From positions 2,170,001 through 2,234,000 of the forward strand of contig NZ_CP011530.1 in assembly GCF_001605725.1 (NCBI RefSeq): DNA of 64,000 nucleotides, written 5' to 3'. The notes under the pieces are model-generated. The model was not told the DNA's origin. It worked only from the letters and a program-made list of their open reading frames with translations, and made no database searches. The stretch is from Mycobacteroides immunogenum (lineage in GTDB: Bacteria; Actinomycetota; Actinomycetes; Mycobacteriales; Mycobacteriaceae). Positions 26,779 to 35,559 of the stretch are shown piece after piece; position 1 is the first letter of the stretch, and every line of letters begins with the position of its first letter. A program made the translations under genes and the position numbers.

Positions 26779-27121
26779 AGTTTTCCTTCCGGGCGAGCAT
26801 CGACGTCGATCTACTAGGCGCTGATGTTAGCCGCAATTAACATCAGGTGACAACGGCGCAGGCGGGCGTCGGATTTGTTCCGCGCCGTGGTTCCGTCGAA
26901 TGGCGAGGATCGAAGCGGTGCGTTCGCTGCAGATCGAGCGATCGAAGGAATTGACTGGGGAGGGACGGCACACAGGGCCCGTGCGAGGTCGTATCGAGTT
27001 CCTCGTCCGGCGCGCGTGGAGTCTACGGTTCGCGATCTCGGGTGAACACCCGCAGCGATTGTCAGTGTCGCGCCATGCCCTTCAGCCAACCGAGTAGTGC
27101 ATAACGCCGGTCGGCCAGAAT
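26779..27121. other. 343-base gene-free stretch before the carboxylase operon
   Basis: This interval lies between the carboxylase operon and the stop of a TetR gene. Apart from the palindrome at 26821-26846, I see no convincing gene or RNA; the short open frames here lack family resemblance and good ribosome-binding sites. It probably contains the carboxylase operon promoter and the 3' region of the TetR gene. Confidence 0.6.
26821..26846. promoter_or_regulatory. Palindromic candidate operator upstream of the carboxylase operon
   Basis: A perfect inverted repeat: CTGATGTTA, eight bases, TAACATCAG. It lies 43 bases upstream of the AccD-like TTG start, where a TetR repressor would block transcription. 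The nearest TetR candidates are at 19530-20123 and 27122-27796; the latter has a different palindrome in its own promoter, so the former is favoured. Confidence 0.6.
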
Positions 27122-27796
27122 CTATCGGGTCTCCTCGGCTTTGGCCAGCGGCGGAGCGGCCTGATCAGGCGCCTGTCCGAGGGTATACAGGCCGAGAATG
27201 CCGAGAAAACCCGCACAGTGCTCGATGAGCATTTCAGTCGAGAGGTTCAGTTGTCCATCTATCCAGCGACGGAGTATCTCGAACAGGCCCCCGACACCGT
27301 AGGTAGCGGCGAGATCTGCGACTTGGAGCACATCGCTGGGTATATCGAGGTGCAAGCGGGCCTCTCTGAGCACCAGCTCCGCAAAATCGGTCATCAGATC
27401 GCTTCGCAGCTGCCGAAGGAGGGGTTCTGCGCCCGACTCGACAAACAGTATGCGGGCCATGCGGGGATCGTTCTCGATCACCTGAACCAGGGCCTTGATC
27501 GGAGCGTAAGCCAGTTCTTGAGGAGCAACCGTGTCGTCCGGAATGGCGCTGGTTATCACCGCTTGGAAGGTAGTGGAGATCTTGGCAAATACCGCACGCA
27601 AGAGCGCGTCTCGATCGCGAAACTGTTGGTAGAAGTACCGGCTCGTCACTCCTGATTTCGCACACACGGCGGTCACGGTGCACGCGGTAGCTCCGTGGGT
27701 GCCCATGATTGAGACCGCGGCATCAATCAACATCACGCGACGCTGTGCATCGCGTTGAGTTGCGGACAGCCCGCCATAGACACGTGCTGGACTCAT
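27122..27796 (-). CDS. TetR family transcriptional regulator
   Basis: A 224-residue regulator with HTH VTAVCAKSGVTSRYFYQQFRDRDALL. The C-terminal ligand domain is unassigned. It is divergent from the ferritin-like gene at 27866; the shared 69-base promoter holds a 7-bp-arm palindrome (27818-27841), which suggests autoregulation and control of the divergent gene. Confidence 0.85.
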   Translation of the reverse strand: MSPARVYGGLSATQRDAQRRVMLIDAAVSIMGTHGATACTVTAVCAKSGVTSRYFYQQFRDRDALLRAVFAKISTTFQAVITSAIPDDTVAPQELAYAPIKALVQVIENDPRMARILFVESGAEPLLRQLRSDLMTDFAELVLREARLHLDIPSDVLQVADLAATYGVGGLFEILRRWIDGQLNLSTEMLIEHCAGFLGILGLYTLGQAPDQAAPPLAKAEETR

Positions 27797-27817
27797 GTCC
27801 TACAGTCTGGCAGTCTT

Positions 27818-27841
27818 ATCTGACAAGGCATAAAGTCAGAT
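27818..27841. promoter_or_regulatory. Palindromic candidate operator between divergent genes
   Basis: ATCTGAC, ten bases, GTCAGAT: a perfect inverted repeat centred between the TetR gene and the ferritin-like gene. The position, 21 bases from one start and 24 from the other, fits a repressor site acting on both promoters. Confidence 0.6.
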
Positions 27842-27865
27842 CCAAACTTCGAGGAAGGACCTCAA

Positions 27866-28735
27866 ATGTCGGACGATCAAGCCCCGACCCCGACCCGGGT
27901 GCTGCCAAAACCCAGGCGCGTTCGGTTTCCGATGCCGACCTCCACGAAGCGGCAACATTTTGTCGATGGCGACCTGGTGATGAGCCATTTCATCTCGGTG
28001 CTTTCTGCGACGTTCCCGGAAGGCGAGGATTTCTTCATCCGCTCGGTCAGGAACTTCCAGAGTTCCATCGACGATCCCCAACTAGAGACAGCGGTCAAGG
28101 GTTTCATCGGACAAGAGGCCACACATCGACACCAGCATCGTCTCCTAAACGAGCGACTCCAGGTCATGGGTTATCCGACCGCGCGAATCGACCGTCATGT
28201 CGGACGCTTGATCAAGCGATTGGAACGGCGCTTTTCGCCGGAAATGCGGCTGTCCATGACCTCCGCGTTGGAGCACTACACCGCTACGCTGGCAGAAATC
28301 ATTCTTACCAGCGAAGACGCCCAGAAGCTCATCGGCCAGACAGAGGTTCGACCGATTCTGCTGTGGCATGCCTTCGAGGAGTCGGAGCACAAAGCGGTTG
28401 CCTTTGATGTCTATCGGCTGGTGGGAGCAACCGAGCGCACCCGTGTACGGGGCATGCGGATCGCTTCAGTAATTCTGTTCGGCGAGCTCATTCTGCAGAC
28501 TGCCTTGTCTATGGCCGCTGATAGAGCCTCATATAACCCGGTCACCCTGGTGCGCAGTCTGTACCGCTTTAGTCGCACCCCGATGTTCACCGCCGATGCG
28601 CTGCGGCGTTTCCGTTCCTACAATCGCCCGGGTTTCCATCCTGATGATTGGGACAGCGCCGCGGTCCTGGAGCATTGGAGCAAAGAACTGTTCGACCAAG
28701 ACGGTTCACAGCGAGTTATCGCTTCGTCGGGATAG
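27866..28735 (+). CDS. PF10118-type predicted metal-dependent hydrolase with ferritin-like metal motifs
   Basis: A 289-residue helical protein of the family annotated as predicted metal-dependent hydrolase. Visible potential metal ligands: Glu in FPEGEDFF, ExxH in GQEATHRHQH, Glu in LEHYTATLAEII and ExxH in FEESEHKAVAFDVY. This is the E, ExxH, E, ExxH order of di-iron four-helix proteins, so an oxidase or oxygenase role is possible beside the hydrolase label. A hydrophobic helix lies near residues 200-220. It starts with ATG after GAGGAAGGACC. Confidence 0.7.
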   Translation: MSDDQAPTPTRVLPKPRRVRFPMPTSTKRQHFVDGDLVMSHFISVLSATFPEGEDFFIRSVRNFQSSIDDPQLETAVKGFIGQEATHRHQHRLLNERLQVMGYPTARIDRHVGRLIKRLERRFSPEMRLSMTSALEHYTATLAEIILTSEDAQKLIGQTEVRPILLWHAFEESEHKAVAFDVYRLVGATERTRVRGMRIASVILFGELILQTALSMAADRASYNPVTLVRSLYRFSRTPMFTADALRRFRSYNRPGFHPDDWDSAAVLEHWSKELFDQDGSQRVIASSG

Positions 28736-28916
28736 CAAAGATGCGGAAGTGCGGCGACGCAGGAGCACCGTTCCTGCGTCGCTCCTTCCGAACAGGGTGC
28801 GACGCGTCGGTGACTCACGGATTCGGTGCTCGGTGGCCGGTGAAGGTGGCGGTCGGACCCGCAAATGCGGTTCGCAGCGATCGCCACGGGGCTGGCTGGC
28901 CTGTTGTGAGCCTCGA

Positions 28917-29549
28917 TCAGTCGCTGATGACATAGCGTTGAGCCAGGGTTTCAGCAAGTCTGCTGGTGTGCGCGACCACTTCTTTCTCGGTCACCGCAAG
29001 CAAACCGGAGTGCCAGGCGGTGATGACTTCGACGAATCCCCCGACAGCGATCAGGGTGTCCATGCGAAGGGCTATCTCGTCGGCATCTTGTCGGAGGTGT
29101 GGCCGGCTTGCCTCAACGACCAACTGCGTTGCTTCCTGTAGCGCCACGGCGCGGCGGTCTTGTAGCGGTGAGCTACCGACATGCTGAGCGAGGAGGATGC
29201 GTGCCCGGCCGGGATCGCGTGCGATCCGGTCGACCACGATGGTGATCGCCGCGGTGATGGTTTCGATCGGCGGCCGATTCGCACGCTCGTTGAAGAGCGC
29301 GGCGACCTCGCCGAGCATGTCATTGCGGACGCCATCCCACGCAGCAACGAGCAGCTCATCGCGCGTCTTGAAGCCCTCGTAGAAGTATCGATCGTTCAGC
29401 CCTGTGCGGGCGCATACGCCGCGCATAGTGACCGCGGCCCAACCGCTCTCACTCCAAATCTCGGTTGCGGCCTCGATCAATTGCTGCCGTCGCTCGGCAC
29501 GACGCTCGGCCCCGGTCCGACCACCCCAGCGCTTGTTTCTCGACCGCAC
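28917..29549 (-). CDS. TetR family transcriptional regulator
   Basis: A roughly 210-residue regulator with HTH region RRQQLIEAATEIWSESGWAAVTM and VCARTGLNDRYFYEGFKTRDELL. The start is uncertain: GTG at 29549 gives a normal-length N-terminus, while GTG at 29579 would add ten residues and overlap the palindromes. It is divergent from the SDR gene that opens the ketone-degradation cluster. Confidence 0.8.
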   Translation of the reverse strand: MRSRNKRWGGRTGAERRAERRQQLIEAATEIWSESGWAAVTMRGVCARTGLNDRYFYEGFKTRDELLVAAWDGVRNDMLGEVAALFNERANRPPIETITAAITIVVDRIARDPGRARILLAQHVGSSPLQDRRAVALQEATQLVVEASRPHLRQDADEIALRMDTLIAVGGFVEVITAWHSGLLAVTEKEVVAHTSRLAETLAQRYVISD

Positions 29550-29578
29550 CTCTCCATCTTGACAAGGTGCTCGTTCCA

Positions 29579-29611
29579 CCACCAAACTGGTGGCATGCGA
29601 CACCAATGGTG
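29579..29611. promoter_or_regulatory. Two tandem palindromes, candidate TetR operators
   Basis: CCACCA-3-TGGTGG at 29579-29593 and CACCA-1-TGGTG at 29601-29611. The two centres are 20 bases apart, about two helical turns, so two dimers could bind on one face. They lie between the TetR gene and the divergent SDR gene, supporting control of the 29.7-47.8 kb cluster. Confidence 0.55.
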
Positions 29612-29677
29612 GCTGGTGCCCCCAGATGAGAGTTTCCCCACAGCAGACGTCCATGTCGCGACCCGAAAGGCAGACGG

Positions 29678-30532
29678 ATGAGATTGCTGCCCTTCGGCGG
29701 CGCACCAGGCAGAACGCACCGCGCCGATGCAGTCGTCACGGGCGCAGGAAGCGGTATCGGCCGCGCATTCGCCGTGGAGCTTGCGCGCCGAGGTGGACGC
29801 GTGGTGTGCGCCGACAAAGATCCCGTCACTGCAAAAGAGTCGGCAGAGTTGGTGAGGCAGGCTGGCGGCGAGGGCTTCGACATCGAATGCGATGTCACCG
29901 ATCTTGAGCAGGTCCGCAACCTCGCTGATGTGAGCGAAGACTGGTTCGAGAAGGCTGCGAGCCTCGTCATCAACAACGCCGGAATCGGTGCGGGCGGCAA
30001 CCGCATCGGCGCGACGTCGATCGAGGACTGGAACGCGGCGATTTCTGTCAACCTCTGGGGCGTTATCTACGGCTGCGAGACTTTTGTGCCTCGGCTCCGC
30101 AGCAATGGGCATGGCGGAGTCATCAATGTGGCGTCGGCAGCGAGCTTTGGCTCGGCCCCTCGGATGGCGGCTTACAACGTGAGCAAGGCCGGGGTGCTCG
30201 CTCTGTCGGAGACATTGGCGGCCGAACTGAGCGGTACTGACATCAACGTCACAGTGCTTTGCCCCACCTTCGTGAAGACGAACATCGTCAACAATCCTCA
30301 AATCGACGAGGCGGCTGCAAGACTCGCGGCCAACCTGATGAAATGGACCGGCATTTCGCCACAGCACGTTGCTCGAACGACGTTGAACGCGCACGATCGC
30401 GGACAAATTTATGTAGTACCCCAACTCGATGCCAAAGTCTTGTGGCAACTCAAGAGAGCCCTACCCGGCCCCTTTACTCGCACGCTGGGCCTCGTGGAGC
30501 GCATGGCCTCATGGAACGATTCAGCCGAGTAG
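29678..30532 (+). CDS. Short-chain dehydrogenase/reductase (SadH-like)
   Basis: A 284-residue classical SDR: cofactor motif TGAGSGIG (21-28), NNAG (99-102), catalytic Ser153, Tyr166 and Lys170 (YNVSK). An acidic residue after strand 2 (CADKD) favours NAD(H). It probably oxidises a secondary alcohol to the ketone used by the Baeyer-Villiger enzymes downstream. First gene of a long plus-strand cluster; 13 bases before the ferritin-like gene. Confidence 0.85.
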   Translation: MRLLPFGGAPGRTHRADAVVTGAGSGIGRAFAVELARRGGRVVCADKDPVTAKESAELVRQAGGEGFDIECDVTDLEQVRNLADVSEDWFEKAASLVINNAGIGAGGNRIGATSIEDWNAAISVNLWGVIYGCETFVPRLRSNGHGGVINVASAASFGSAPRMAAYNVSKAGVLALSETLAAELSGTDINVTVLCPTFVKTNIVNNPQIDEAAARLAANLMKWTGISPQHVARTTLNAHDRGQIYVVPQLDAKVLWQLKRALPGPFTRTLGLVERMASWNDSAE

Positions 30533-30545
30533 AGGAGCAGGGAAA

Positions 30546-31469
30546 ATGGCTTTCGCATACAGTGACATGCTCGAGACAATCAAAAACAAGCAATGGGCTC
30601 TTGCCGATATCGATTGGAACGCCCCTGGCGCGGAACTGATCACCGATGAACAGCGTCCCAAACTCAAGCAATTCATGTCCGACGTGGTGTGGATTGAGCA
30701 TGTTGGAGCACGTGCCTTCGCCGCGATGGCTCCAAAGGCGCCATTCGAAGCGCTCGGAGACATTTACCGTTACTTTCACGCCGAGGAGCAGCGTCACGCC
30801 AATGCCGAACTTGCCTTGATGCGTCGCTGGGGCATGCTCGAGGAAGGCGAGAAACCGGTCCCGAACAAGAATATTCGGCTGGTCATCGAATGGCTGGACC
30901 GTTATGCGGAAGCCCTGCCCCTGACCGTCATCGGGGCCGCGATTCCGGCACTGGAGACTGCGCTCGATGGAGCGCTGCTGAAGTTTCTCCTCGATGAGGT
31001 TGACGACCCTGTATGCGGGGAGGTGTTCAACAAGGTCAACAGCGACGAATCAAGGCATCTCGCGGTTGGCTTCCAGGTCTTGAATGACCTGGGCGCCAGC
31101 CCGATGCGAATCCACGCCATTCAAACTGCGGGTGCTCTTGTCGACCCGCGCATTCTCACCGGCGCGTTGCTGTATATCCCGCTCCTGACGCGCATGTTGA
31201 TGAATCTCAACGCTATGGGTCTGTCCGAGGAGAAGTTATACAACGCAGTGACGCGGTATGCCAATGTCGGCGATCGCAGTGAGCATACGCGGAGGGTGCC
31301 CGGCTATCACATCTTGAAGGCGCACATGTCGTCGTCCATCAAGCGGTCCCAGCCTCTGCACTTCGTGTCTCAGCGCCTTGGCAATGCGATCGATGTTTTC
31401 CCTGTTCAGATTTTCGGTCGGCCGCCATCCTGGACGGACGAACTGACCTACGAACCGGTTGCCAAATGA
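30546..31469 (+). CDS. Ferritin-like di-iron protein
   Basis: A 307-residue helical protein with a complete di-iron ligand pattern: Glu in VVWIEHVGAR, ExxH in FHAEEQRHANAE, Glu in IPALETALDG and ExxH in NSDESRHLAVG. Such carboxylate-bridged centres catalyse O2-dependent oxidation or act as oxidases. The ATG at 30546 follows AGGAGCAGGGA. The stop overlaps the start of the first Baeyer-Villiger gene (ATGA), so the two are translationally coupled and may act on linked substrates. I do not recognise a characterised orthologue. Confidence 0.75.
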   Translation: MAFAYSDMLETIKNKQWALADIDWNAPGAELITDEQRPKLKQFMSDVVWIEHVGARAFAAMAPKAPFEALGDIYRYFHAEEQRHANAELALMRRWGMLEEGEKPVPNKNIRLVIEWLDRYAEALPLTVIGAAIPALETALDGALLKFLLDEVDDPVCGEVFNKVNSDESRHLAVGFQVLNDLGASPMRIHAIQTAGALVDPRILTGALLYIPLLTRMLMNLNAMGLSEEKLYNAVTRYANVGDRSEHTRRVPGYHILKAHMSSSIKRSQPLHFVSQRLGNAIDVFPVQIFGRPPSWTDELTYEPVAK

Positions 31470-32959
31470 CAGGCACCACGACGACGTTGATCGTCGGCGC
31501 CGGGTTCGCAGGTATCGGTGCGGCGATCAGACTGCTTCAAGAGGGCACGGATGACTTCGTCATCCTGGAACGGTCAGATCGCGTCGGAGGCACCTGGCGA
31601 GACAATACTTATCCCGGTGCGGCCTGCGATATTCCCTCGCTTCTCTACTCCTACTCGTTCGAGCCGAATCCGGGCTGGACTCGTACCTACTCGGGGAGCG
31701 CTGAGATCCTCGAATATATCGACGATATGGTCGACAAGTACGATCTTGCCCGGTTCATCCAGTTTGATACCGACGTGACTGCCTTGGAATTCGATGAGAG
31801 TGCCGGCATCTGGATGGCCGACACGGCAGATGGAAAGCGGTATCACACCCGGTCAGTTGTGATGGCCAGTGGACCACTTGCCAACGCCAGCTTTCCCGAT
31901 ATTCGGGGTATTGACTCGTACGGTGGAAAAAAGATCCACAGCGCTCGATGGGACCATGGCTACGATCTCGGCGGTAAGAGGGTTGCAGTCATCGGGACAG
32001 GCGCGAGCGCGGTTCAGATCATTCCCGAGCTCGTAAAGTCGGCTGCCTCGGTCAAAGTCTTCCAGAGAACGCCCGGCTGGGTGTTGCCCAGGGTGAACTT
32101 CAGGCATCCGGCCTGGGCGCGTTCGACCTTCACACACCTGCCGGTGAGCGAACAAGCGCTCCGCGACGCGTGGTTTTGGGCCCACGAAGTGATGGCAGTG
32201 GGTATGGTCTGGAACACCGCCGCGACGTCCGCGATACAGCTGGCGGCCAAGGCTCATCTCCGTCGGCAGGTGAAAGACTCCTGGTTGAGACGTCAGTTGA
32301 CGCCCCATTTCAGGCCTGGATGCAAGCGCATGCTCATGACCAGTGATTATTACCCTGCGCTACAGGCGGATAACTGCAAGCTGATCAGCTGGCCGATCGC
32401 CACATTGTCACCCAACGGTGTTCGGACCGCCGACGGTGTCGAGCACGAAGTGGACTGTATCGTATTTGCCACTGGCTTCGATGTGGCCAAACGTGGCACC
32501 CCGTTCCCGATTAGCGGCCTCGGCGGTCGGAAGCTCGGCGATGAATGGTCTCAGGGGACATTTGCCTTCAAGAGCGTGAGCGTGGCCGGGTATCCGAACT
32601 TATTCTTCACTTTCGGACCGAATTCCGGGCCAGGCCACAACTCGGCGCTCGTATATATGGAGGCTGCAATTGACTATATAGTCAAGGCGATCAAGCTCCT
32701 TCAGCAAAATGACATCGGCACTTTGGATGTGAGGGAGGATCGTCAGGACCGCTATCACTCCGAAATTCAGCGCCGCCTTCGACGAACGACTTGGAATTCG
32801 GGGTGCAGCAGTTGGTATTTGACCGAGGACGGCTACAACGGCACGATGTACCCAGGTTTCGCGACCCAGTTTATGAGAGAACTATCCCGCTTGGATCCTC
32901 ATGATTACGTGATAACCCGGCGCGACGATACACACGTCGAGCTGACGCAATCACTCTGA
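31466..32959 (+). CDS. Baeyer-Villiger monooxygenase, type I (1 of 3)
   Basis: A 497-residue flavoprotein with FAD-binding GAGFAG (11-16), VGGTWRDNTYPGAACD, the BVMO fingerprint as Y152-x-G-xxx-H158-xxx-W162-D163 (first Phe replaced by Tyr) and NADPH-binding GTGAS (177-181). It inserts an oxygen next to a ketone carbonyl with NADPH and O2. Coupled to the ferritin-like gene by an ATGA overlap. Confidence 0.88.
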   Translation: MTGTTTTLIVGAGFAGIGAAIRLLQEGTDDFVILERSDRVGGTWRDNTYPGAACDIPSLLYSYSFEPNPGWTRTYSGSAEILEYIDDMVDKYDLARFIQFDTDVTALEFDESAGIWMADTADGKRYHTRSVVMASGPLANASFPDIRGIDSYGGKKIHSARWDHGYDLGGKRVAVIGTGASAVQIIPELVKSAASVKVFQRTPGWVLPRVNFRHPAWARSTFTHLPVSEQALRDAWFWAHEVMAVGMVWNTAATSAIQLAAKAHLRRQVKDSWLRRQLTPHFRPGCKRMLMTSDYYPALQADNCKLISWPIATLSPNGVRTADGVEHEVDCIVFATGFDVAKRGTPFPISGLGGRKLGDEWSQGTFAFKSVSVAGYPNLFFTFGPNSGPGHNSALVYMEAAIDYIVKAIKLLQQNDIGTLDVREDRQDRYHSEIQRRLRRTTWNSGCSSWYLTEDGYNGTMYPGFATQFMRELSRLDPHDYVITRRDDTHVELTQSL

Positions 32960-33003
32960 ATACAAGTTTGCAGGGCTGACCGTCAGAACGGTGAAATACA
33001 GGA

Positions 33004-34521
33004 ATGGATCGCAAGTCCGACCGTAATTACGAGATAATTATCATAGGAGCTGGATTTTCCGGCATCGGGTCTGGCATTAGCTTGATGAAGGCGGGATTTA
33101 CCGACTTCTTGATGGTTGATGACGCCGATGGCGTAGGTGGTACGTGGCACTGGAACACCTACCCGGGTATCGCTGTCGATATACCGTCGTTCAGTTATCA
33201 ATTCTCATACGAAATGCGGCCCTCTTGGTCGCGCACGTACGCCCACGGCAATGAGCTCAAAGCCTATGCCGAGCGATGTGTTGAAAAGTATCGGCTCTGG
33301 GACCATATTCGTTTCAACACAACCATTACCGAGGCTTGTTTCGACGAGAACGCAACACGGTGGCATTTGACCAGTGCCAATGGTGAGGAGTTCACGGCAC
33401 GCTTCGTGATAAATTGCTCCGGCGTTCTCAGTCGGCCAAAGTGGCCTGAAATCAAGGGGGTGCGAGATTTCGCCGGCGTTACGCTCCACACGGCTAGATG
33501 GGACAATGCCAAAGATCTCAGCGGGAAGAGGGTTGCAGTAATCGGTACCGGTGCATCGGCGGTGCAACTGATACCCGAAGTCGCAAAGAAAGCAGAGAGT
33601 CTGACGGTATTTCAGCGAACTCCAATTTATTGTCTGCCGAAGCCAGACTTCCCCATACCGACGTGGGGTGGAAGGCTTCTACATTTCCTGCCGGGGGCAC
33701 AATTGGCGACCCGGACCGCCAGCCAGGCGTTCGTGGAAATCACTTTCCCAATCGCCGCTCACTTTCATACGGTGATACCGTTCGCCGATGTCATGGAGAG
33801 CGCCGCAAAGCGGTACATGCGGCGTGAGGTCCATGACCCGACGACGAGAGAACAACTCATTCCGCGCTACTCGTTGGGCTGTAAACGACCCAGCTTCCAC
33901 AATTCCTATCTCGCAACGTACAACCGGTCCAACGTTTCGCTCGAGACGAGCGGCATAACCCATATCGACCATGCATCCGTCCATACTCGAGACGGCAAAG
34001 CTCATCCCATTGACGTCTTGATCCTGGCCACCGGCTTCAAAGTGATGGAGTCGGGCAACATGCCAACTTACGTATTGAAGGGACGCGGCGGGCTGGAGCA
34101 GGCTACATGGTGGGACGAGCATCGACTGCAGGCCTTCGAAGGGGTGAGCGTCCCGGGATTTCCGAATCATTTCAACATCTTCGGCCCGTACGGCTACAAC
34201 GGTTCCTCGTACTTCACGCTCATCGAGGCGCAGAGTCGGCACATCGTCCGGTGTCTTCGTCGCGCGCGGGCGCTGGGTGCTAACTGCGTGGAGGTCAAGA
34301 AGGAGGCGAACGACCGTTATTTCGCCGAAGTGCTAAGGCGGCGTCACAGACAGGTTTTCTGGCAGCCGAGCTGTTCCAATGCCAACAGCTACTACTTCGA
34401 CAGGCACGGTGACGTTCCACTCCGTCCATCAACGACTCTGGAGACCTATTGGCGGAGCCGCACCTTTCGCCTCTCGGACTACCGATTCGAGAATCGGCCC
34501 GAAGAGGTGTGTCCCCGGTGA
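33004..34521 (+). CDS. Baeyer-Villiger monooxygenase, type I (2 of 3)
   Basis: A 505-residue flavoprotein: FAD motif GAGFSG (15-20), VGGTWHWNTYPG, perfect fingerprint F156-x-G158-xxx-H162-xxx-W166-D and GTGAS near 181. The 5' half is visibly less GC-rich than most of the window, which suggests a separate origin. Its stop overlaps the GTG start of the esterase gene, the expected partner that would hydrolyse the ester product. Confidence 0.88.
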   Translation: MDRKSDRNYEIIIIGAGFSGIGSGISLMKAGFTDFLMVDDADGVGGTWHWNTYPGIAVDIPSFSYQFSYEMRPSWSRTYAHGNELKAYAERCVEKYRLWDHIRFNTTITEACFDENATRWHLTSANGEEFTARFVINCSGVLSRPKWPEIKGVRDFAGVTLHTARWDNAKDLSGKRVAVIGTGASAVQLIPEVAKKAESLTVFQRTPIYCLPKPDFPIPTWGGRLLHFLPGAQLATRTASQAFVEITFPIAAHFHTVIPFADVMESAAKRYMRREVHDPTTREQLIPRYSLGCKRPSFHNSYLATYNRSNVSLETSGITHIDHASVHTRDGKAHPIDVLILATGFKVMESGNMPTYVLKGRGGLEQATWWDEHRLQAFEGVSVPGFPNHFNIFGPYGYNGSSYFTLIEAQSRHIVRCLRRARALGANCVEVKKEANDRYFAEVLRRRHRQVFWQPSCSNANSYYFDRHGDVPLRPSTTLETYWRSRTFRLSDYRFENRPEEVCPR

Positions 34522-35483
34522 CCAGAATGGATGCCCCTGACTGGCAGCCCAGTCTTGCCAGTCATCTCGTCGCGATGTCCTCGCGAACCACGCTGCGGCC
34601 ACTGGCGCAGCTGATGCCATCAAACGCCTACGGACTTGCGGTGATGGATCGCGTGCTTCGAACAGCGCTCGTAGCCTCACGGCCTCGGCGCGGCGTCACA
34701 GTGCGCAAGGTTGACACTGTATTCGCCGGAGGCCCGGTTCGTGGGGACTGGATCACCACGCCTGCCATTAATCCGCATGCCAACCCTTTGCTGTACATCC
34801 ACGGCGGCGCCTATTCTATGTGCTCGCCGGAGACGCACCGCGGTCTTCTTGGTGAACTCGCCTCGGCGAGCGGGCGCCCCATCTTCGCAGTGAAGTATCG
34901 TCTTGCCCCGCGGTATCCCTATCCCGCAGCCGCGGACGATGCGCTGAATGCGTATCGCTGGCTTACCAGCGGAGGGTCCCCGGGTTCTTGTCAGCGCACC
35001 GTCGCGGTTGCCGGCGATTCAGCGGGCGGTCAGCTCACGATGGCCACGGCCTTGGGCGCACGTGCAGTTGGATTGCCGCTCCCTGATGCGATGCTGCTGA
35101 TGTCTCCCGTCCTGGATCTCAGGTGCGAACTTGCCAGAGCGCGTGAAATTCGCCGCCGGGATCCTTTTGCCTCCGCTCAATCAGCGGCGCGCGCTCTTGA
35201 CCTCTACGTAGGTGGCGCAGATCGCGGAGATCCGCGCCTCAGCGTGCTTGACGCGGACCTCACCTCGATGCCGCCGATCCTCATTCAGGTGGGCGGGAGA
35301 GAAATGTTGATCGATGACTCGCGCCGTCTCGCCGAGCGACTTCAATCAGCTGGATCCCACGTCGAGATCCAGGTATACCGGGGACAGATCCATGTATTCC
35401 AGGCTATGTTCCGGATTCTTCCCGAAGCCCGAGACGCGATTCATCGAGCGGGACGCTTCCTTGAAGCCTCGGAAGTCAGGTGA
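34518..35483 (+). CDS. HSL-family esterase/lipase (LipR-like)
   Basis: A 321-residue alpha/beta hydrolase of the hormone-sensitive-lipase group: oxyanion motif HGG (95-97, within YIHGGAYSM), nucleophile GDSAG (166-170) and a late histidine in GQIHVF. The GTG at 34518 overlaps the BVMO stop (GTGA); ATG at 34527 is an alternative. Sandwiched between two Baeyer-Villiger genes, it is the likely hydrolase for their ester or lactone products. Confidence 0.85.
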   Translation: MTRMDAPDWQPSLASHLVAMSSRTTLRPLAQLMPSNAYGLAVMDRVLRTALVASRPRRGVTVRKVDTVFAGGPVRGDWITTPAINPHANPLLYIHGGAYSMCSPETHRGLLGELASASGRPIFAVKYRLAPRYPYPAAADDALNAYRWLTSGGSPGSCQRTVAVAGDSAGGQLTMATALGARAVGLPLPDAMLLMSPVLDLRCELARAREIRRRDPFASAQSAARALDLYVGGADRGDPRLSVLDADLTSMPPILIQVGGREMLIDDSRRLAERLQSAGSHVEIQVYRGQIHVFQAMFRILPEARDAIHRAGRFLEASEVR

Positions 35484-35559
35484 AAGTGTCCGAACAGGCA
35501 ATGCTCCTACACCTACACCACCTCGACCGCCGCAGCGTGAAGTCAGTCGTCTCTGCCTC

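Noticed and set aside
26814..27089. A 91-codon minus-strand frame before the carboxylase operon.
   Set aside because: It covers the palindromic operator, has no clear ribosome-binding site and an arginine-rich non-family composition.
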